This document shows, one piece after another, positions 45,168-54,116 of a stretch of 64,000 nucleotides of DNA. The position numbers and the translations under genes are program-made. Each line of letters begins with the position of its first letter. The stretch's first letter is position 1. Below the pieces are notes generated by a model. That model was not told where the DNA came from, did no database searches, and saw only the letters and a program-made list of their open reading frames with translations. This DNA comes from Cryobacterium sp. CG_9.6 (GTDB lineage: Bacteria > Actinomycetota > Actinomycetes > Actinomycetales > Microbacteriaceae). Location: assembly GCF_029893365.1 (NCBI RefSeq), contig NZ_JARXUZ010000001.1, positions 2,914,001-2,978,000 on the forward strand, given 5' to 3'.

Positions 45168-46637
45168 CCTCGATCCACCGGTCTGCCTTGACTGATCGGC
45201 GTCACTGAATTCAGATCGTGGTTTTTGGTGGCGGGCAGGGCGAGGCTGCCGACCTTGCTGCCGGTGGTGTTCCAAGTCTTCGTTCGCCGGGTGGCTGGTG
45301 GTTAGGTGGCGGCGGTTTGCGGGGAGGTGCAGGGTGATCCTGCGTGCCGAGGTGGAGATGCGGGCGGGGATGCTGATGAGTTTGCGACGAATGGTGCCGC
45401 TGCGTGCCTTGCCGAGATCGCTGCCGGCCAGCGAACCAACGGCGCGCGAAAGGTTGAAGGCGATCGTGGCCAGCACGAGCCAGGCCGCGTTGGCCGTGAA
45501 CACACCTGATGGCAGGTGCGCCAGCGCGCTGTCCTTAAGGTCGGCGTTAATCTGCTCGATGATGGCGTGCTGCCGGTGGGTCTGGTCCGCGGTGACAGTG
45601 TCCAGGTCGCTGGTGGTGAAGAACGCATGAAACCGATGCGTGTCAAACAGGGTCGGCTGCCCTTCGGTCGCCTTCTGATTCAGTTCCGGGATCCGGCGCA
45701 CGACCAGGCGCCCCACGATGCGTTCGGCCTTCTTGCGCGAGCTGAACGCGGTGAACACGACTTCCGCGACCTCGGCGGACGATATCCACGCGCCGGTGGC
45801 CTCGTCCCGGATCGCATCGGTGTAGTTGATGGTCGTCCATTGGTCATCGGTGATCGTGCCGATGGCGCGCTTAACGGCCGGGTCCATGCGTGCCGTGATG
45901 GACACTTTTGCGCCAGCCCGGTGCGCGGCGGCGACGACCGCGTGCCCATAGAACGCGCTGTCCGCGCGCAGCAGCACGAGGCCGGTGGCCGTCTGGCTGC
46001 GGAGGCGTTTCACGGTGGCGAGGACATCCCCGACGAACTTTCCCGCGCCGCGCGGGGAACCGGCCGCGCCTTTCCGCAGCCGGGAGCCGACGATGATCGG
46101 TGCCGCCTGGGGTGTGGAGACGATGCCGATCAGAGCGTTCAAGCCGCGCACTCCGGAGTAGCCGTAACCGGAGCCTTGCTTCTGATATCCGTGGACTTCC
46201 TTGATCGTGTCGTCGATGTCCACAAGGGCATAGTCGTCGATGCCCGCCACGATCGGGGTGTGTGCGGCGACGTTGACCAGCCACCGCCAAGCGACGGCGT
46301 CCAACTGACGGACGTGACCAAACGTGAACGACCGCAGGAACGACCCCAACGTCGACGGGGCATACGTCCCGACGAAGAGTTTCTTCATCCCGCCGTGCCG
46401 CAGCAACGCCATGTCATCAATCGAATCGGCACCAGCGAGCATCCCCGCGACCAACGCGGTGACTTTCAACCCCGAGTTCGCGCCGAAGTACCCCGGCAAG
46501 GTCAGCCATGCATCGGCGAGGTCGCTGAGGCCGGTTTTCACCGCCAACGCCATCGCGGGGACAAGCCCCGCGGACGACACGAGATTCGTGTCGTCGAAGG
46601 TGGCTGACAAGCGGCTGGAACTGTGGAAAAGTTGCAT
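45141..46637 (-). CDS. IS1380-family transposase
   Basis: This 498-residue DDE transposase has catalytic-region stretches DIDDTIKEVHGYQKQGSGYGYSG (first Asp), LLRADSAFYGHAVVAAA (second Asp) and RQHAIIEQINADLKDSALAHLPS (Glu). The C terminus is basic. The frame has no stop inside the element: it reads through the inverted repeat (PVTGGSR end) and takes its last eight residues and stop codon (45141-45143) from the target gene. The start ATG at 46637 is 120 nt inside the element. Confidence 0.93.
   Translation of the reverse strand: MQLFHSSSRLSATFDDTNLVSSAGLVPAMALAVKTGLSDLADAWLTLPGYFGANSGLKVTALVAGMLAGADSIDDMALLRHGGMKKLFVGTYAPSTLGSFLRSFTFGHVRQLDAVAWRWLVNVAAHTPIVAGIDDYALVDIDDTIKEVHGYQKQGSGYGYSGVRGLNALIGIVSTPQAAPIIVGSRLRKGAAGSPRGAGKFVGDVLATVKRLRSQTATGLVLLRADSAFYGHAVVAAAHRAGAKVSITARMDPAVKRAIGTITDDQWTTINYTDAIRDEATGAWISSAEVAEVVFTAFSSRKKAERIVGRLVVRRIPELNQKATEGQPTLFDTHRFHAFFTTSDLDTVTADQTHRQHAIIEQINADLKDSALAHLPSGVFTANAAWLVLATIAFNLSRAVGSLAGSDLGKARSGTIRRKLISIPARISTSARRITLHLPANRRHLTTSHPANEDLEHHRQQGRQPRPARHQKPRSEFSDADQSRQTGGSRLRESAEPL
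45163..45167. repeat. 5-bp target-site duplication, left copy
   Basis: CTTAG on the plus strand, repeated at 46758-46762. Removing the element and one copy restores the SDR codons ACT-AAG-GGA (Thr-Lys-Gly). Confidence 0.9.
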
Positions 46638-46757
46638 CTACGAGATGCCTCTCGAATCGGTTGAAATGAACCCTAAGTAAGTTCTATTTTTCCTGATCCG
46701 AGTGGCATTCTCTGTTTAACGCGCCGCTACGACCCTAACTCGACCGGTGGATCGAGG
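45168..46757. mobile_element. Complete IS1380-family insertion sequence (1590 bp)
   Basis: The ends are a perfect 16-bp terminal inverted repeat, CCTCGATCCACCGGTC at 45168-45183 and its complement at 46742-46757. The element is flanked by the CTTAG duplication. It contains one intact transposase gene on the minus strand. A short hairpin (CGAGA-TGCC-TCTCG, about 46640-46655) lies between the right end and the transposase start. Perfect ends, intact gene and exact duplication suggest a recent insertion. Confidence 0.95.
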
Positions 46758-46808
46758 CTTAGTGCCACCGGTGACGAGTGCGGTCTTGCCTGCGATTTTG
46801 AGGTCCAT
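46758..46808 (-). pseudogene. Short-chain dehydrogenase/reductase, N-terminal part
   Basis: ATG at 46808 encodes MDLKIAGKTALVTGGTK, the SDR start and first half of the TGxxxGxG cofactor loop, then runs into the IS element. A CAGTAT box 6 nt before the ATG could be a leaderless promoter. It belongs with the part at 44452-45167. Confidence 0.9.
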
Positions 46809-46889
46809 GACGTCATACTGCCAGACGCACCTGCCCGCCGTCCCCGCGCGGTGCGCGATCGGTGCCCGCCCGGTGCCCGCCCGGTGCCC

Positions 46890-47005
46890 GCACTCGCGTG
46901 TTGCTACTTCAGGAGATCCGGCCTCCTGGCATCCGCTCACCCCCGGAAACACGCGGCCCGCCCCCGCTCCAACCGGCAATGTCCTGAACTAGCAACCGGC
47001 GGCCC
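46890..47005 (+). repeat. Palindromic element, copy A1 (116 bp)
   Basis: 115 of 116 bases match 47084-47199. The outer arms TTGCTACTTCAGGA (46901) and TCCTGAACTAGCAA (to 46995) are complementary with one mismatch. The centre holds CCCCGGAAACACGCGG. Two to three GGTGCCCGCCC direct repeats precede it. The 46809-47337 gap contains only copies A1, A2 and GC-rich linker. Confidence 0.85.
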
Positions 47006-47083
47006 GCGACACGGCCCAGCTCGTCCCAGGGCACAAACACCTGCCCGCCCGGTGCGCTTATCCAGTGCCCTGGCCTGGTGCGC

Positions 47084-47199
47084 GCACTCGCGTGTTGCTA
47101 CTTCAGGAGATCCGGCCCCCTGGCATCCGCTCACCCCCGGAAACACGCGGCCCGCCCCCGCTCCAACCGGCAATGTCCTGAACTAGCAACCGGCGGCCC
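47084..47199 (+). repeat. Palindromic element, copy A2 (116 bp)
   Basis: Direct repeat of copy A1 with a 194-bp offset and a single T/C difference. It ends about 140 bp before the methyltransferase start. Confidence 0.85.
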
Positions 47200-47337
47200 A
47201 ACAAAGACCGGGCGGTCAGCCAAGCTCCCAGCTGCACGGCGCTGCGGCCCAACGCTCCGGGTAGCGAGAGCACACGAGCTCCTGCGCGCAGCCCGGTCGC
47301 GCCCGCAGCTTGGCAATCGGGGCCGACATGATCCACG

Positions 47338-48015
47338 ATGGAGTATGAGCACATTATGACTGAACACCACATGGATGAGCCCGCCTTCGATGCCGCCTAC
47401 TGGGACACCCGTTACCGCGACAGCACCTCGGTGTGGAGTGGCAACCCGAACCCCGTCCTCGTGAGTGAGGCCGCCGAACTCGCGCCCGGTCGGGCCCTCG
47501 ACATCGGCAGCGGCGAGGGAGCGGATGCCATCTGGCTCGCCGCCCGAGGCTGGGCCACCACCGCCGTCGACATTTCCAATGTCGCCCTCGATCGCGCCGC
47601 CGACCGAGCGCGCGCCGCGGACCCGGACATCGCTGCTCGCATCGAGTGGTTGCAACAGGACATCGTGGACTGGACGCCACCCCCGGCCACATTCGATCTC
47701 ATCACCTCGCAGTTCATGCATCTGCCGAGCGCTCAACGAGTGGTCCTGTTCGCACGCCTGGCTGCAGCCGTTGCGCCGGGCGGCACTCTGCTGATCGTGG
47801 GCCATCATCCGTCGGACATGGAGTCCGGGGTGCATCGCCCACCGCGCGCCGACCTATTTTTCACCCCGGAGAGCATCGCCGAGACCCTCGACCCGGCGCA
47901 GTGGGAGATTCTTGTGACCGACGCCCGTGCACGCACTGTCGTCGGCACTGACGGTGCGCCCACGACCATCCACGACGCGGTACTTCGCGCCCAGCGGCGA
48001 CCATCTGCTATTTGA
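47338..48015 (+). CDS. Class I SAM-dependent methyltransferase
   Basis: This protein of up to 225 residues has AAYWDTRYRDSTSVWSGNPN near the start, SAM motif I ALDIGSGEGADAIWLAARG, motif II TTAVDISNVALDRAA and motif IV TFDLITSQFMHLP. It resembles the small-molecule or thiol methyltransferases of the Methyltransf_25/31 group; the substrate is unknown. The start could be ATG at 47338 or ATG at 47356. The gene stands alone in a repeat-rich region, with palindromic elements on both sides. Confidence 0.82.
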   Translation: MEYEHIMTEHHMDEPAFDAAYWDTRYRDSTSVWSGNPNPVLVSEAAELAPGRALDIGSGEGADAIWLAARGWATTAVDISNVALDRAADRARAADPDIAARIEWLQQDIVDWTPPPATFDLITSQFMHLPSAQRVVLFARLAAAVAPGGTLLIVGHHPSDMESGVHRPPRADLFFTPESIAETLDPAQWEILVTDARARTVVGTDGAPTTIHDAVLRAQRRPSAI

Positions 48016-48093
48016 GCGGCTCGGAGTCGCCGGAAAGCGCAGGTGGTCGGGAAGCGTCGAGACAGCACAGGTGGATGCCGCGCCCGGCCCGGC

Positions 48094-48246
48094 TCGGCGG
48101 AGGCTCGTGCCCGCAGGTGGCTCGGGTGCCCCGTTGTTAGTTCAGGAGATCCGGTAGAAGACCGGCGGACTCCCCTGTCTTTCCGGGAGCCCCCAGCCGA
48201 AAGCACCCGGATCTCCTGAAGTAGCGACAGACACCGCCGCAGACTG
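48094..48246 (-). repeat. Palindromic element, copy B1 (extended unit 153 bp)
   Basis: Core 48141-48220 with perfect 14-bp arms TTCAGGAGATCCGG / CCGGATCTCCTGAA. It is co-linear over 153 bp with copy B2 (offset 217) without gaps. The centre contains TTTCCGGGAGCCCCC. It is in the opposite orientation to copies A1/A2. Confidence 0.8.
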
Positions 48247-48310
48247 CACTGCTCCAGATGCCACGGGCCACGCGAAGCCTCGGCTCGATGTCAGCCCGGC
48301 CCGGCCGTCC

Positions 48311-48463
48311 TCGGCGGAGGCTCATACCCGCCGGTGGCTCGGGCACCCCGTTGCTAGTTCAGGAGAACCGGTAGAACACCGGCGGGCTCCCCCGTGTTTC
48401 CGGGAGCCCCCAGCCAAAAGCACTCGGATCTCCTGAACTAGCGACAGACACCGCCGCAGACTG
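48311..48463 (-). repeat. Palindromic element, copy B2 (extended unit 153 bp)
   Basis: Core 48353-48442, with arms GCTAGTTCAGGAGAACCG and CGGATCTCCTGAACTAGC (one mismatch). A nested hairpin GGGCTCCC / GGGAGCCC occupies the centre. Confidence 0.85.
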
Positions 48464-48530
48464 ATCGTGCCCGAGCGCCAGGCGACGCATCCACTCGGCG
48501 CGACGAGACGCAGCGCCACGCCGGCTCACG

Positions 48531-48660
48531 ACCGCCGGTGGCTCGGGTGCCCGGCTGCTAGTTCAGGAGAACCGGCAGAACACCGGCGGGCTCCCGCGTG
48601 TTTCCGGGAGCCCCCAGCCAAAAGCACTCGGATCTCCTGAACTAGCGACACAGACGCCGC
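48531..48660 (-). repeat. Palindromic element, copy B3
   Basis: Core 48557-48646, with the same arms as copy B2 and the nested GGGCTCCCG / CGGGAGCCC hairpin. It ends about 45 bp before the glmM stop codon. The 688-base gap 48016-48703 holds copies B1-B3 and linker; no gene is supported. Confidence 0.85.
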
Positions 48661-48703
48661 TGAAAACGCCCAGTAACGGCGGGAGGCGAGCAGCCGGGCA
48701 GAG

Positions 48704-50065
48704 CTAGTTCGCGAGGCGCTCGAGAACGAGCGCGGCCAGCTGCTGCGCAAGGCGGTCCGCGGTGGGCTGATCGGCAGCCTCAACCATGACGCGAACCATG
48801 GGCTCGGTGCCCGAGGGCCGAAGCAGCACACGTCCGGTGTCGCCGAGTTCCGCCTCGGCGGCAACGACGGCCGCGGCAATCACGTCGTCCGACACGAGAG
48901 CCGAACGGTCGACGCCACGCACATTCACGAGAATCTGCGGGTAGACAGTCATCACCGAGGCGAGCTCGGCAATTGTTTTGCCGGTGCGCGCCATTTCGGC
49001 AACGAGGTGCAGCCCGGTGAGAATGCCATCGCCGGTCGTGGCGAACTCCGTCATGATGACGTGTCCGGACTGCTCGCCGCCCAGGGAATAGCCGTGTGCG
49101 TTGAGTTCCTCGAGCACGTACCGGTCGCCGACCTTGGTCTGCACGACACGGATGTCGTTCTCGGCCATGGCCTTACGCAGGCCGAGGTTGCTCATGACCG
49201 TGGCGACGAGGGTGCGGTCTTTCAGCACTCCACGCTCAGCCATGGACACGGCGAGAATGGCCATGATCTGGTCACCATCGATGATGTTGCCCTCGCGGTC
49301 AACGGCGAGGCAGCGGTCCGCGTCGCCGTCGTGGGCGATGCCGATGTCTGCCCCGTGTTCAAGCACGGCCCTGGCGAGGTTGTCGAGGTGAGTCGAACCC
49401 ACGCCGTCGTTGATATTGAGGCCGTCGGGGTCGGCGCCGATCACCGTGAGGCGAGCGCCGGCATCGGTGAAAACCTGGGGTGACACTCCGGCAGCGGCGC
49501 CGTGAGCACAGTCGAGCACCACGTGAATGCCAGCAAGCGGGTTCGGCAGGGTGCCGAGCAGATGCACGACGTAGCGGTCCTCGGCGTCGGCGAACCGGCG
49601 CACGCGGCCGACATCGCCACCGATGGGCATAAGCGTGTCGCGGCCGATGTAGGACTCAATGCGGTCCTCGACATCGTCGGGAAGTTTGGTTCCGCCATAG
49701 GCGAAGATCTTGATGCCGTTGTCGGGGGCCGCATTGTGTGAGGCGGAAATCATCACACCAAAGTCGGCGCCGATGTCGGCGATCAGAAAGGCTGCGGCAG
49801 GGGTGGGGATGACCCCGGCGTCGAGAACATCGACGCCACTGCTGGCAAGTCCGGCCGAGACTGCGGCCGTCAGAAATTCTCCGGAGATGCGGGGGTCGCG
49901 GGCGACCACTGCTACCGGGCGGCGACCCTCGGCGAGGCGTGCGGTGGCACGACGACCGGTGGTCAATACTGCTGCGCTGGCCTGGGCAAGGCTCAGGGCC
50001 AGGCCAGCCGTGAGATCACGGTTGGCCAGGCCCCGAACGCCGTCCGTGCCGAATAGTCGAGACAT
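48704..50065 (-). CDS. glmM: Phosphoglucosamine mutase
   Basis: This 453-residue enzyme converts glucosamine-6-phosphate to glucosamine-1-phosphate for UDP-GlcNAc. It has the N-terminal [15 protein letters not shown], the phosphoserine loop [15 protein letters not shown], the metal-binding [11 protein letters not shown] and the C-terminal phosphate-binding [14 protein letters not shown]. It follows rpsI by 25 nt, the standard actinobacterial order. Confidence 0.97.
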   Translation of the reverse strand: MSRLFGTDGVRGLANRDLTAGLALSLAQASAAVLTTGRRATARLAEGRRPVAVVARDPRISGEFLTAAVSAGLASSGVDVLDAGVIPTPAAAFLIADIGADFGVMISASHNAAPDNGIKIFAYGGTKLPDDVEDRIESYIGRDTLMPIGGDVGRVRRFADAEDRYVVHLLGTLPNPLAGIHVVLDCAHGAAAGVSPQVFTDAGARLTVIGADPDGLNINDGVGSTHLDNLARAVLEHGADIGIAHDGDADRCLAVDREGNIIDGDQIMAILAVSMAERGVLKDRTLVATVMSNLGLRKAMAENDIRVVQTKVGDRYVLEELNAHGYSLGGEQSGHVIMTEFATTGDGILTGLHLVAEMARTGKTIAELASVMTVYPQILVNVRGVDRSALVSDDVIAAAVVAAEAELGDTGRVLLRPSGTEPMVRVMVEAADQPTADRLAQQLAALVLERLAN

Positions 50066-50090
50066 AGAGTCTGGGTATCCGACGTGGGGG

Positions 50091-50576
50091 TTAGCGCTTA
50101 GAGAACTGAGGCGCCTTGCGGGCCTTCTTGAGTCCAGCCTTCTTACGCTCCTTGACGCGAGCGTCGCGGCTCAGGAAGCCGTTCTTCTTCAGGATGGCGC
50201 GGTTGTTCTCTTCGTCGATCAGGTTGAGCGAGCGAGCAATGCCGAGGCGAAGCGCGCCAGCCTGGCCGGAGGGGCCACCACCGGTGATGCGAGCGATGAC
50301 ATCGTACGAGCCGAGAAGGTCAAGAACCTTGAACGGGTCGTTGATGAGCTGCTGGTGCAGCTTGTTGGGGAAGTAATCGGCGAACTCGCGGCCGTTCACA
50401 ACGATGGTTCCGGAGCCGGGGACGATACGCACGCGGGCAATGGCCTGCTTGCGACGGCCCACGGCTGCGCCGGGAACGTTGAGGACGGCGCGAGGCGCCT
50501 TGGTTACAGTCTCCGCGGGAGTCTCGGTCGAGTAGCTCTCGGGAGTTGCGTCAATCTGGTCTGCGATCTGCGCCAC
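50091..50576 (-). CDS. rpsI: 30S ribosomal protein S9
   Basis: This 161-residue protein has an S9 core from [18 protein letters not shown] through [11 protein letters not shown], the conserved basic tail that reaches the P-site tRNA. An extra N-terminal ~35 residues ([18 protein letters not shown]...) precede the core, as often in actinobacteria. It is co-transcribed with rplM, 48 nt upstream. Confidence 0.97.
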   Translation of the reverse strand: MAQIADQIDATPESYSTETPAETVTKAPRAVLNVPGAAVGRRKQAIARVRIVPGSGTIVVNGREFADYFPNKLHQQLINDPFKVLDLLGSYDVIARITGGGPSGQAGALRLGIARSLNLIDEENNRAILKKNGFLSRDARVKERKKAGLKKARKAPQFSKR

Positions 50577-50624
50577 GATGGGTTGAATCCTTTTTCTAGA
50601 GTCGAGAAGTCTGGTCGGTCAGCG

Positions 50625-51071
50625 CTACTGCGCGACCTGGCCGAGGGTGTACGGCTTGGGCTGCTGAGCGGAGTGCGGGTGCTCGGGGCCGGCGTAGACC
50701 TTGAGCTTCGTCAGCTGTGCACGGCCGAGCGAGTTCTTCGGCAGCATGCCGCGAATCGCCTTTTCAACCGCACGCGTGGGGTGCTTCTCGAGCATCTCGG
50801 AGTAGTTGGTTGCCGTGAGGCCGCCCGGGTAACCGGAGTGGCGGTAGGCGATCTTGAGGTCGAGCTTCTTGCCGGTCAATGCAATCTTGTCCGCGTTCAC
50901 GATGATGACGAAGTCGCCACCATCCATGTGCGGGGAGAAGGTTGCCTTGTGCTTGCCGCGCAGCAGAATTGCCGCGTGGCTGGCCAGACGTCCGAGAACG
51001 ATATCGGTGGCATCGATGACAACCCAGTCGTGCTGGAGTTCGCTTGCCTTGGGGGTGTAAGTGCGCGTCAC
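50625..51071 (-). CDS. rplM: 50S ribosomal protein L13
   Basis: This 148-residue protein is recognised by [27 protein letters not shown] and the signature [34 protein letters not shown]. It binds 23S rRNA early in 50S assembly. It is first of the rplM-rpsI-glmM unit. The 171-bp spacer upstream (51072-51242) probably holds its promoter, but none is convincing by eye. Confidence 0.97.
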   Translation of the reverse strand: MTRTYTPKASELQHDWVVIDATDIVLGRLASHAAILLRGKHKATFSPHMDGGDFVIIVNADKIALTGKKLDLKIAYRHSGYPGGLTATNYSEMLEKHPTRAVEKAIRGMLPKNSLGRAQLTKLKVYAGPEHPHSAQQPKPYTLGQVAQ

Positions 51072-51242
51072 TATTGTGCTGCTTTCTTCTTTTCGAACGG
51101 AGGTGTTCGTGAATCCCGCTCCGGGCGTGTTTTCGTGATGAAAACACTGTCGATGGAGGGCTCACGTTCGTATGTCGCGCTGCAACGCGCAGACATCAAG
51201 GGTCAACACTACGCGCCCGCCGAACCTAGTGCAAGTCGACGC

Positions 51243-52157
51243 TCAGAGGGTGGGAAGCGCGCGCCGATTACGGGTCTCCAGCGAGCGGATGCCGAGGGCT
51301 GCGTCCTCGGGGTAGCCCACGTCCATCAGCGTGAGGCCTTCGGGGGGCATCACCTTGAACTCCGTGATGCGTGCCCGCTCAATGTGCAGATTCACGAGTC
51401 GTGCGGCGTCGAGCTTGCCCTCCCCCACCGACACGCACGCACCCACGAGGGCGCGCACCATGCTGTGGCAAAAGGCATCCGCTGTGAGGGTGGCAATGAG
51501 CACCCCGTCGTCGTCTCGACGCCACTGAAAATCCTGCAGCGTTCGAATGGTCGTGGCACCGGGCCGGGGTTTGCAGTACGCGGCAAAGTCGTGCAGTCCC
51601 ACCAGGTTGGCCGCACCGGCATCCATCAGGTCGACATCAAGCTTTCCCGGATGCCACGTGGTGCGCAGACGCTGTTGCGGGTCACGCAGTGCATGCAGAT
51701 CGGAGATGCGGTACTCGTACCGTCGCCACAGCGCAGAGAACCGGGCATCGAAACTGGTGGGAACCACGGTGGCCCGGCGCAGCACAATGTCGGGTTGCGT
51801 CACGAGCACACCGCTGAGACGGCGCTGCACCGCGACGGCGAGCGGAAGGGGCGGGCGATCGCCGGTGCCCCGCTTAGCCCGCACGAGCGCGTCGGCCTGT
51901 TCGGGCGTGAGATCGAAGTGGGCGACCTGCCCGCGCGCGTGCACACCGGCATCCGTTCTGCCGGCCACAATCAGGGTGGGGTGCGGCGGGAACCGGCGCA
52001 GAATGGTCGCGAGGCCCTCTTCGATCTGGGCCTGCACGGTTCGGAAGCCGGGCTGGCTCGCCCAACCCGCGAAATCTGTGCCGTCATAGGCGATGTCGAG
52101 GCGGATGCGCGTGGCCGCGGGCCAGGGTGGGCCGACACGAGGCGCTAAGAGATTCAC
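51243..52157 (-). CDS. truA: tRNA pseudouridine(38-40) synthase TruA
   Basis: This 304-residue enzyme has the catalytic motif AGRTDAGVHARGQVAHFD (nucleophile Asp) after the N-terminal DIAYDGTDFAGWASQPGFRTVQ. Later motifs are RYEYRISD and FCHSMVRALVGACVSVGEG. It modifies the anticodon stem-loop of many tRNAs. The start is GTG; the TAGGCT box 7 nt upstream supports it. It precedes rplM by 171 nt. Confidence 0.95.
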   Translation of the reverse strand: MNLLAPRVGPPWPAATRIRLDIAYDGTDFAGWASQPGFRTVQAQIEEGLATILRRFPPHPTLIVAGRTDAGVHARGQVAHFDLTPEQADALVRAKRGTGDRPPLPLAVAVQRRLSGVLVTQPDIVLRRATVVPTSFDARFSALWRRYEYRISDLHALRDPQQRLRTTWHPGKLDVDLMDAGAANLVGLHDFAAYCKPRPGATTIRTLQDFQWRRDDDGVLIATLTADAFCHSMVRALVGACVSVGEGKLDAARLVNLHIERARITEFKVMPPEGLTLMDVGYPEDAALGIRSLETRNRRALPTL

Positions 52158-52164
52158 AGTTACC

Positions 52165-52170
52165 AGCCTA
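52165..52170 (-). promoter_or_regulatory. -10 box TAGGCT, leaderless start of truA
   Basis: On the minus strand TAGGCT is followed by seven bases (GGTAACT) and the GTG at 52157. Confidence 0.5.
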
Positions 52171-52226
52171 GGCGGCTGGGTAGGGTTATCTTTGTTGTTC
52201 GGTTAGCTCCGAATCACCGAGCAATT

Positions 52227-54113
52227 ATGAAGCCAACGCAAACATCGCAGACCAGTCTGGTCGCCTCTCCCCCCGTGGCCACCGCTCCACACTCACCGCG
52301 GGTCAGCGGTCGCTTGTCGGGACTCGACGGCCTGCGCGCCATCGCCGTGGTCGCCGTGGTGATCTACCACTTCTTTCCCGATGTGCTGCCGGGCGGTTTC
52401 ATCGGTGTCGACGTGTTCTTTGTGATCAGTGGCTTTCTGATCACCGGGCTACTGGTGTCCGAGCACACCCGCACCGGTCGGGTGTCGCTGCGCAACTTCT
52501 GGCAGCGTCGAGCCCGCCGTCTGGTGCCGCCGCTCGTGCCGTTGCTCCTTGCGTGCAGCACCGCAGCGTGGCTGATCGGCGGCGATGTTCTGGTGGGCAT
52601 CGGCGCTCAGCTCCTCGGGGCCGTGACCTTCGGGTACAACTGGGTCTCCATTGCCAATGACGCGAGCTACTTTGCCGTTGATCAGCCTGAGCTGTTTCGA
52701 AACCTCTGGTCGCTGGCGGTTGAGGAGCAGTTTTATGTGATTTGGCCCCTGCTCCTCCTCGCCATCTTGCTGCTGCGCAAACCGTGGATGCGGCTGGCGC
52801 TCGTAGCCGCCCTGGCTGTGGCGTCGATGCTGTGGATGGCGGGCCTCTATCAGCCGGGCGTGGACCCCACCCGCGCCTACTACGGCTCTGACACCCACAG
52901 TTTCGGCCTGTTTACCGGCGCCAGTCTCGCCCTGTTATTGCGGCGACCCGCAGGTGCCCGTAATGAGCTCCCCCGCCTGCGTCCGTGGCTGGGCGGTGCC
53001 GCGCTGCTCGGCATTGCGGCGGCAGCACTGTGGTTGCCGGAAGACGGAGCCGCGACCTACCGTGGTGGCCTGGCACTCGTCAGCGTCCTCACCGCCGTGG
53101 CCATCTGGGCCGGCGTGCGCGGCGGTCGGTTCGGCGAACTCCTCGACGCCACGCCCCTGCGATACGTCGGTGAGCGCTCCTACGGCATCTACCTCTGGCA
53201 CTGGCCGGTTCTCGTGCTGCTCCAGGTGGGGCTGCCGGGAACACCGTCCGTGTGGCACGTGCTGCTCCTTGGTGTGCTCGCTGCTGCGATCACGCTCGGT
53301 GCGTCAGTGGCGTCCTATCGCTGGCTGGAGACTCCCGTGCGGCGCGACGGCGTTCGCGGCACCATCAGCCGCCTGATGACCGTCTGGCGGTTACCCCTGC
53401 GACGACGCTCGCTTGTGGTCGCCCTCGTCGCGGTTCTCGTTCTGACGTCCGGCGGGACAGCGGCCGCCCTGGTCACCGCCCCCGTTCTCACCACCGCCGA
53501 GATCGAGATTGCACGTGGTCAACGTGCGATTGATGCCGCCGCGAAAGCAGCGGCCCGTGCCGAGGCTGCTGCCGCGCGTGTGGCCGCCGCCGCACCTGCT
53601 GCCCTCCCCGAGGGCGCAACGATCACCGCGGTCGGCGACTCCGTCATGCTGGCGTCGGCGCCGGAGCTGCAGACCGCATTTCCCGGCATCTCCATCGATG
53701 CTGCGGTATCCCGCGGCATGCATTCCGCTGCCGGAATATTACAGGAGCTCAATCAAGCCGGCACGCTGCGACCGGTGGTCGTTGTGGGCCTCGGCACCAA
53801 TGGCCCGATCACGGCGGCGGAGCTGGATGCGGTGAAAAGCGCCATCGGCCCCACCCGCAAGCTCATTCTCGTGAATGCATACGCCGACAGGGACTGGACC
53901 GAGGGCGTGAACGCATCGCTCGCCTCCTTCGCTGCGAGCAACCGTCTCGTTGAACTGGCCAACTGGCATGATGCCATTGCACCGCGCACCGACCTGCTCG
54001 CGGGCGATGGCGTGCACCCCGGCACGGACGGCGGCCAGCTCTACACGGATGCCGTTACCGCGGCCGTGCAGCGTCTCGCCAACCTGCCCACTCGCCGCCC
54101 GTCCTCGCGGTAG
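52227..54113 (+). CDS. OafA/YrhL-type membrane acyltransferase with C-terminal SGNH domain
   Basis: This 628-residue protein has an N-terminal acyltransferase-3 domain (residues ~30-400, about 10-11 helices) containing GLDGLRAIAVVAVVIYHFFPD (catalytic-type His), DVFFVISGFLI and LWSLAVEEQFYVIWPL. After another helix and an Ala-rich coiled stretch (AAAKAAARAEAAAARVAAAA), a SGNH hydrolase domain follows: GDSVM, GLGTNG and the catalytic DGVHPG. Such fusions O-acetylate cell-wall polymers or surface glycans. The target is unknown. It is convergent with the GNAT gene (3-nt gap). Confidence 0.9.
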   Translation: MKPTQTSQTSLVASPPVATAPHSPRVSGRLSGLDGLRAIAVVAVVIYHFFPDVLPGGFIGVDVFFVISGFLITGLLVSEHTRTGRVSLRNFWQRRARRLVPPLVPLLLACSTAAWLIGGDVLVGIGAQLLGAVTFGYNWVSIANDASYFAVDQPELFRNLWSLAVEEQFYVIWPLLLLAILLLRKPWMRLALVAALAVASMLWMAGLYQPGVDPTRAYYGSDTHSFGLFTGASLALLLRRPAGARNELPRLRPWLGGAALLGIAAAALWLPEDGAATYRGGLALVSVLTAVAIWAGVRGGRFGELLDATPLRYVGERSYGIYLWHWPVLVLLQVGLPGTPSVWHVLLLGVLAAAITLGASVASYRWLETPVRRDGVRGTISRLMTVWRLPLRRRSLVVALVAVLVLTSGGTAAALVTAPVLTTAEIEIARGQRAIDAAAKAAARAEAAAARVAAAAPAALPEGATITAVGDSVMLASAPELQTAFPGISIDAAVSRGMHSAAGILQELNQAGTLRPVVVVGLGTNGPITAAELDAVKSAIGPTRKLILVNAYADRDWTEGVNASLASFAASNRLVELANWHDAIAPRTDLLAGDGVHPGTDGGQLYTDAVTAAVQRLANLPTRRPSSR

Positions 54114-54116
54114 CGC

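Noticed and set aside
46809..47337. Small reading frames in the gap before the methyltransferase gene
   Set aside because: The frames are duplicated along with the 116-bp repeats, lack ribosome-binding sites and show no protein-like composition.
48094..48660. Regularly spaced repeats as a possible CRISPR array
   Set aside because: Units are about 130-150 bp long, palindromic and share most of their sequence, with no short unique spacers and no cas genes.
49710..52148. 812-codon open frame on the plus strand
   Set aside because: It runs antisense through glmM, rpsI, rplM and truA, all clearly real, and so cannot be a gene of its own.
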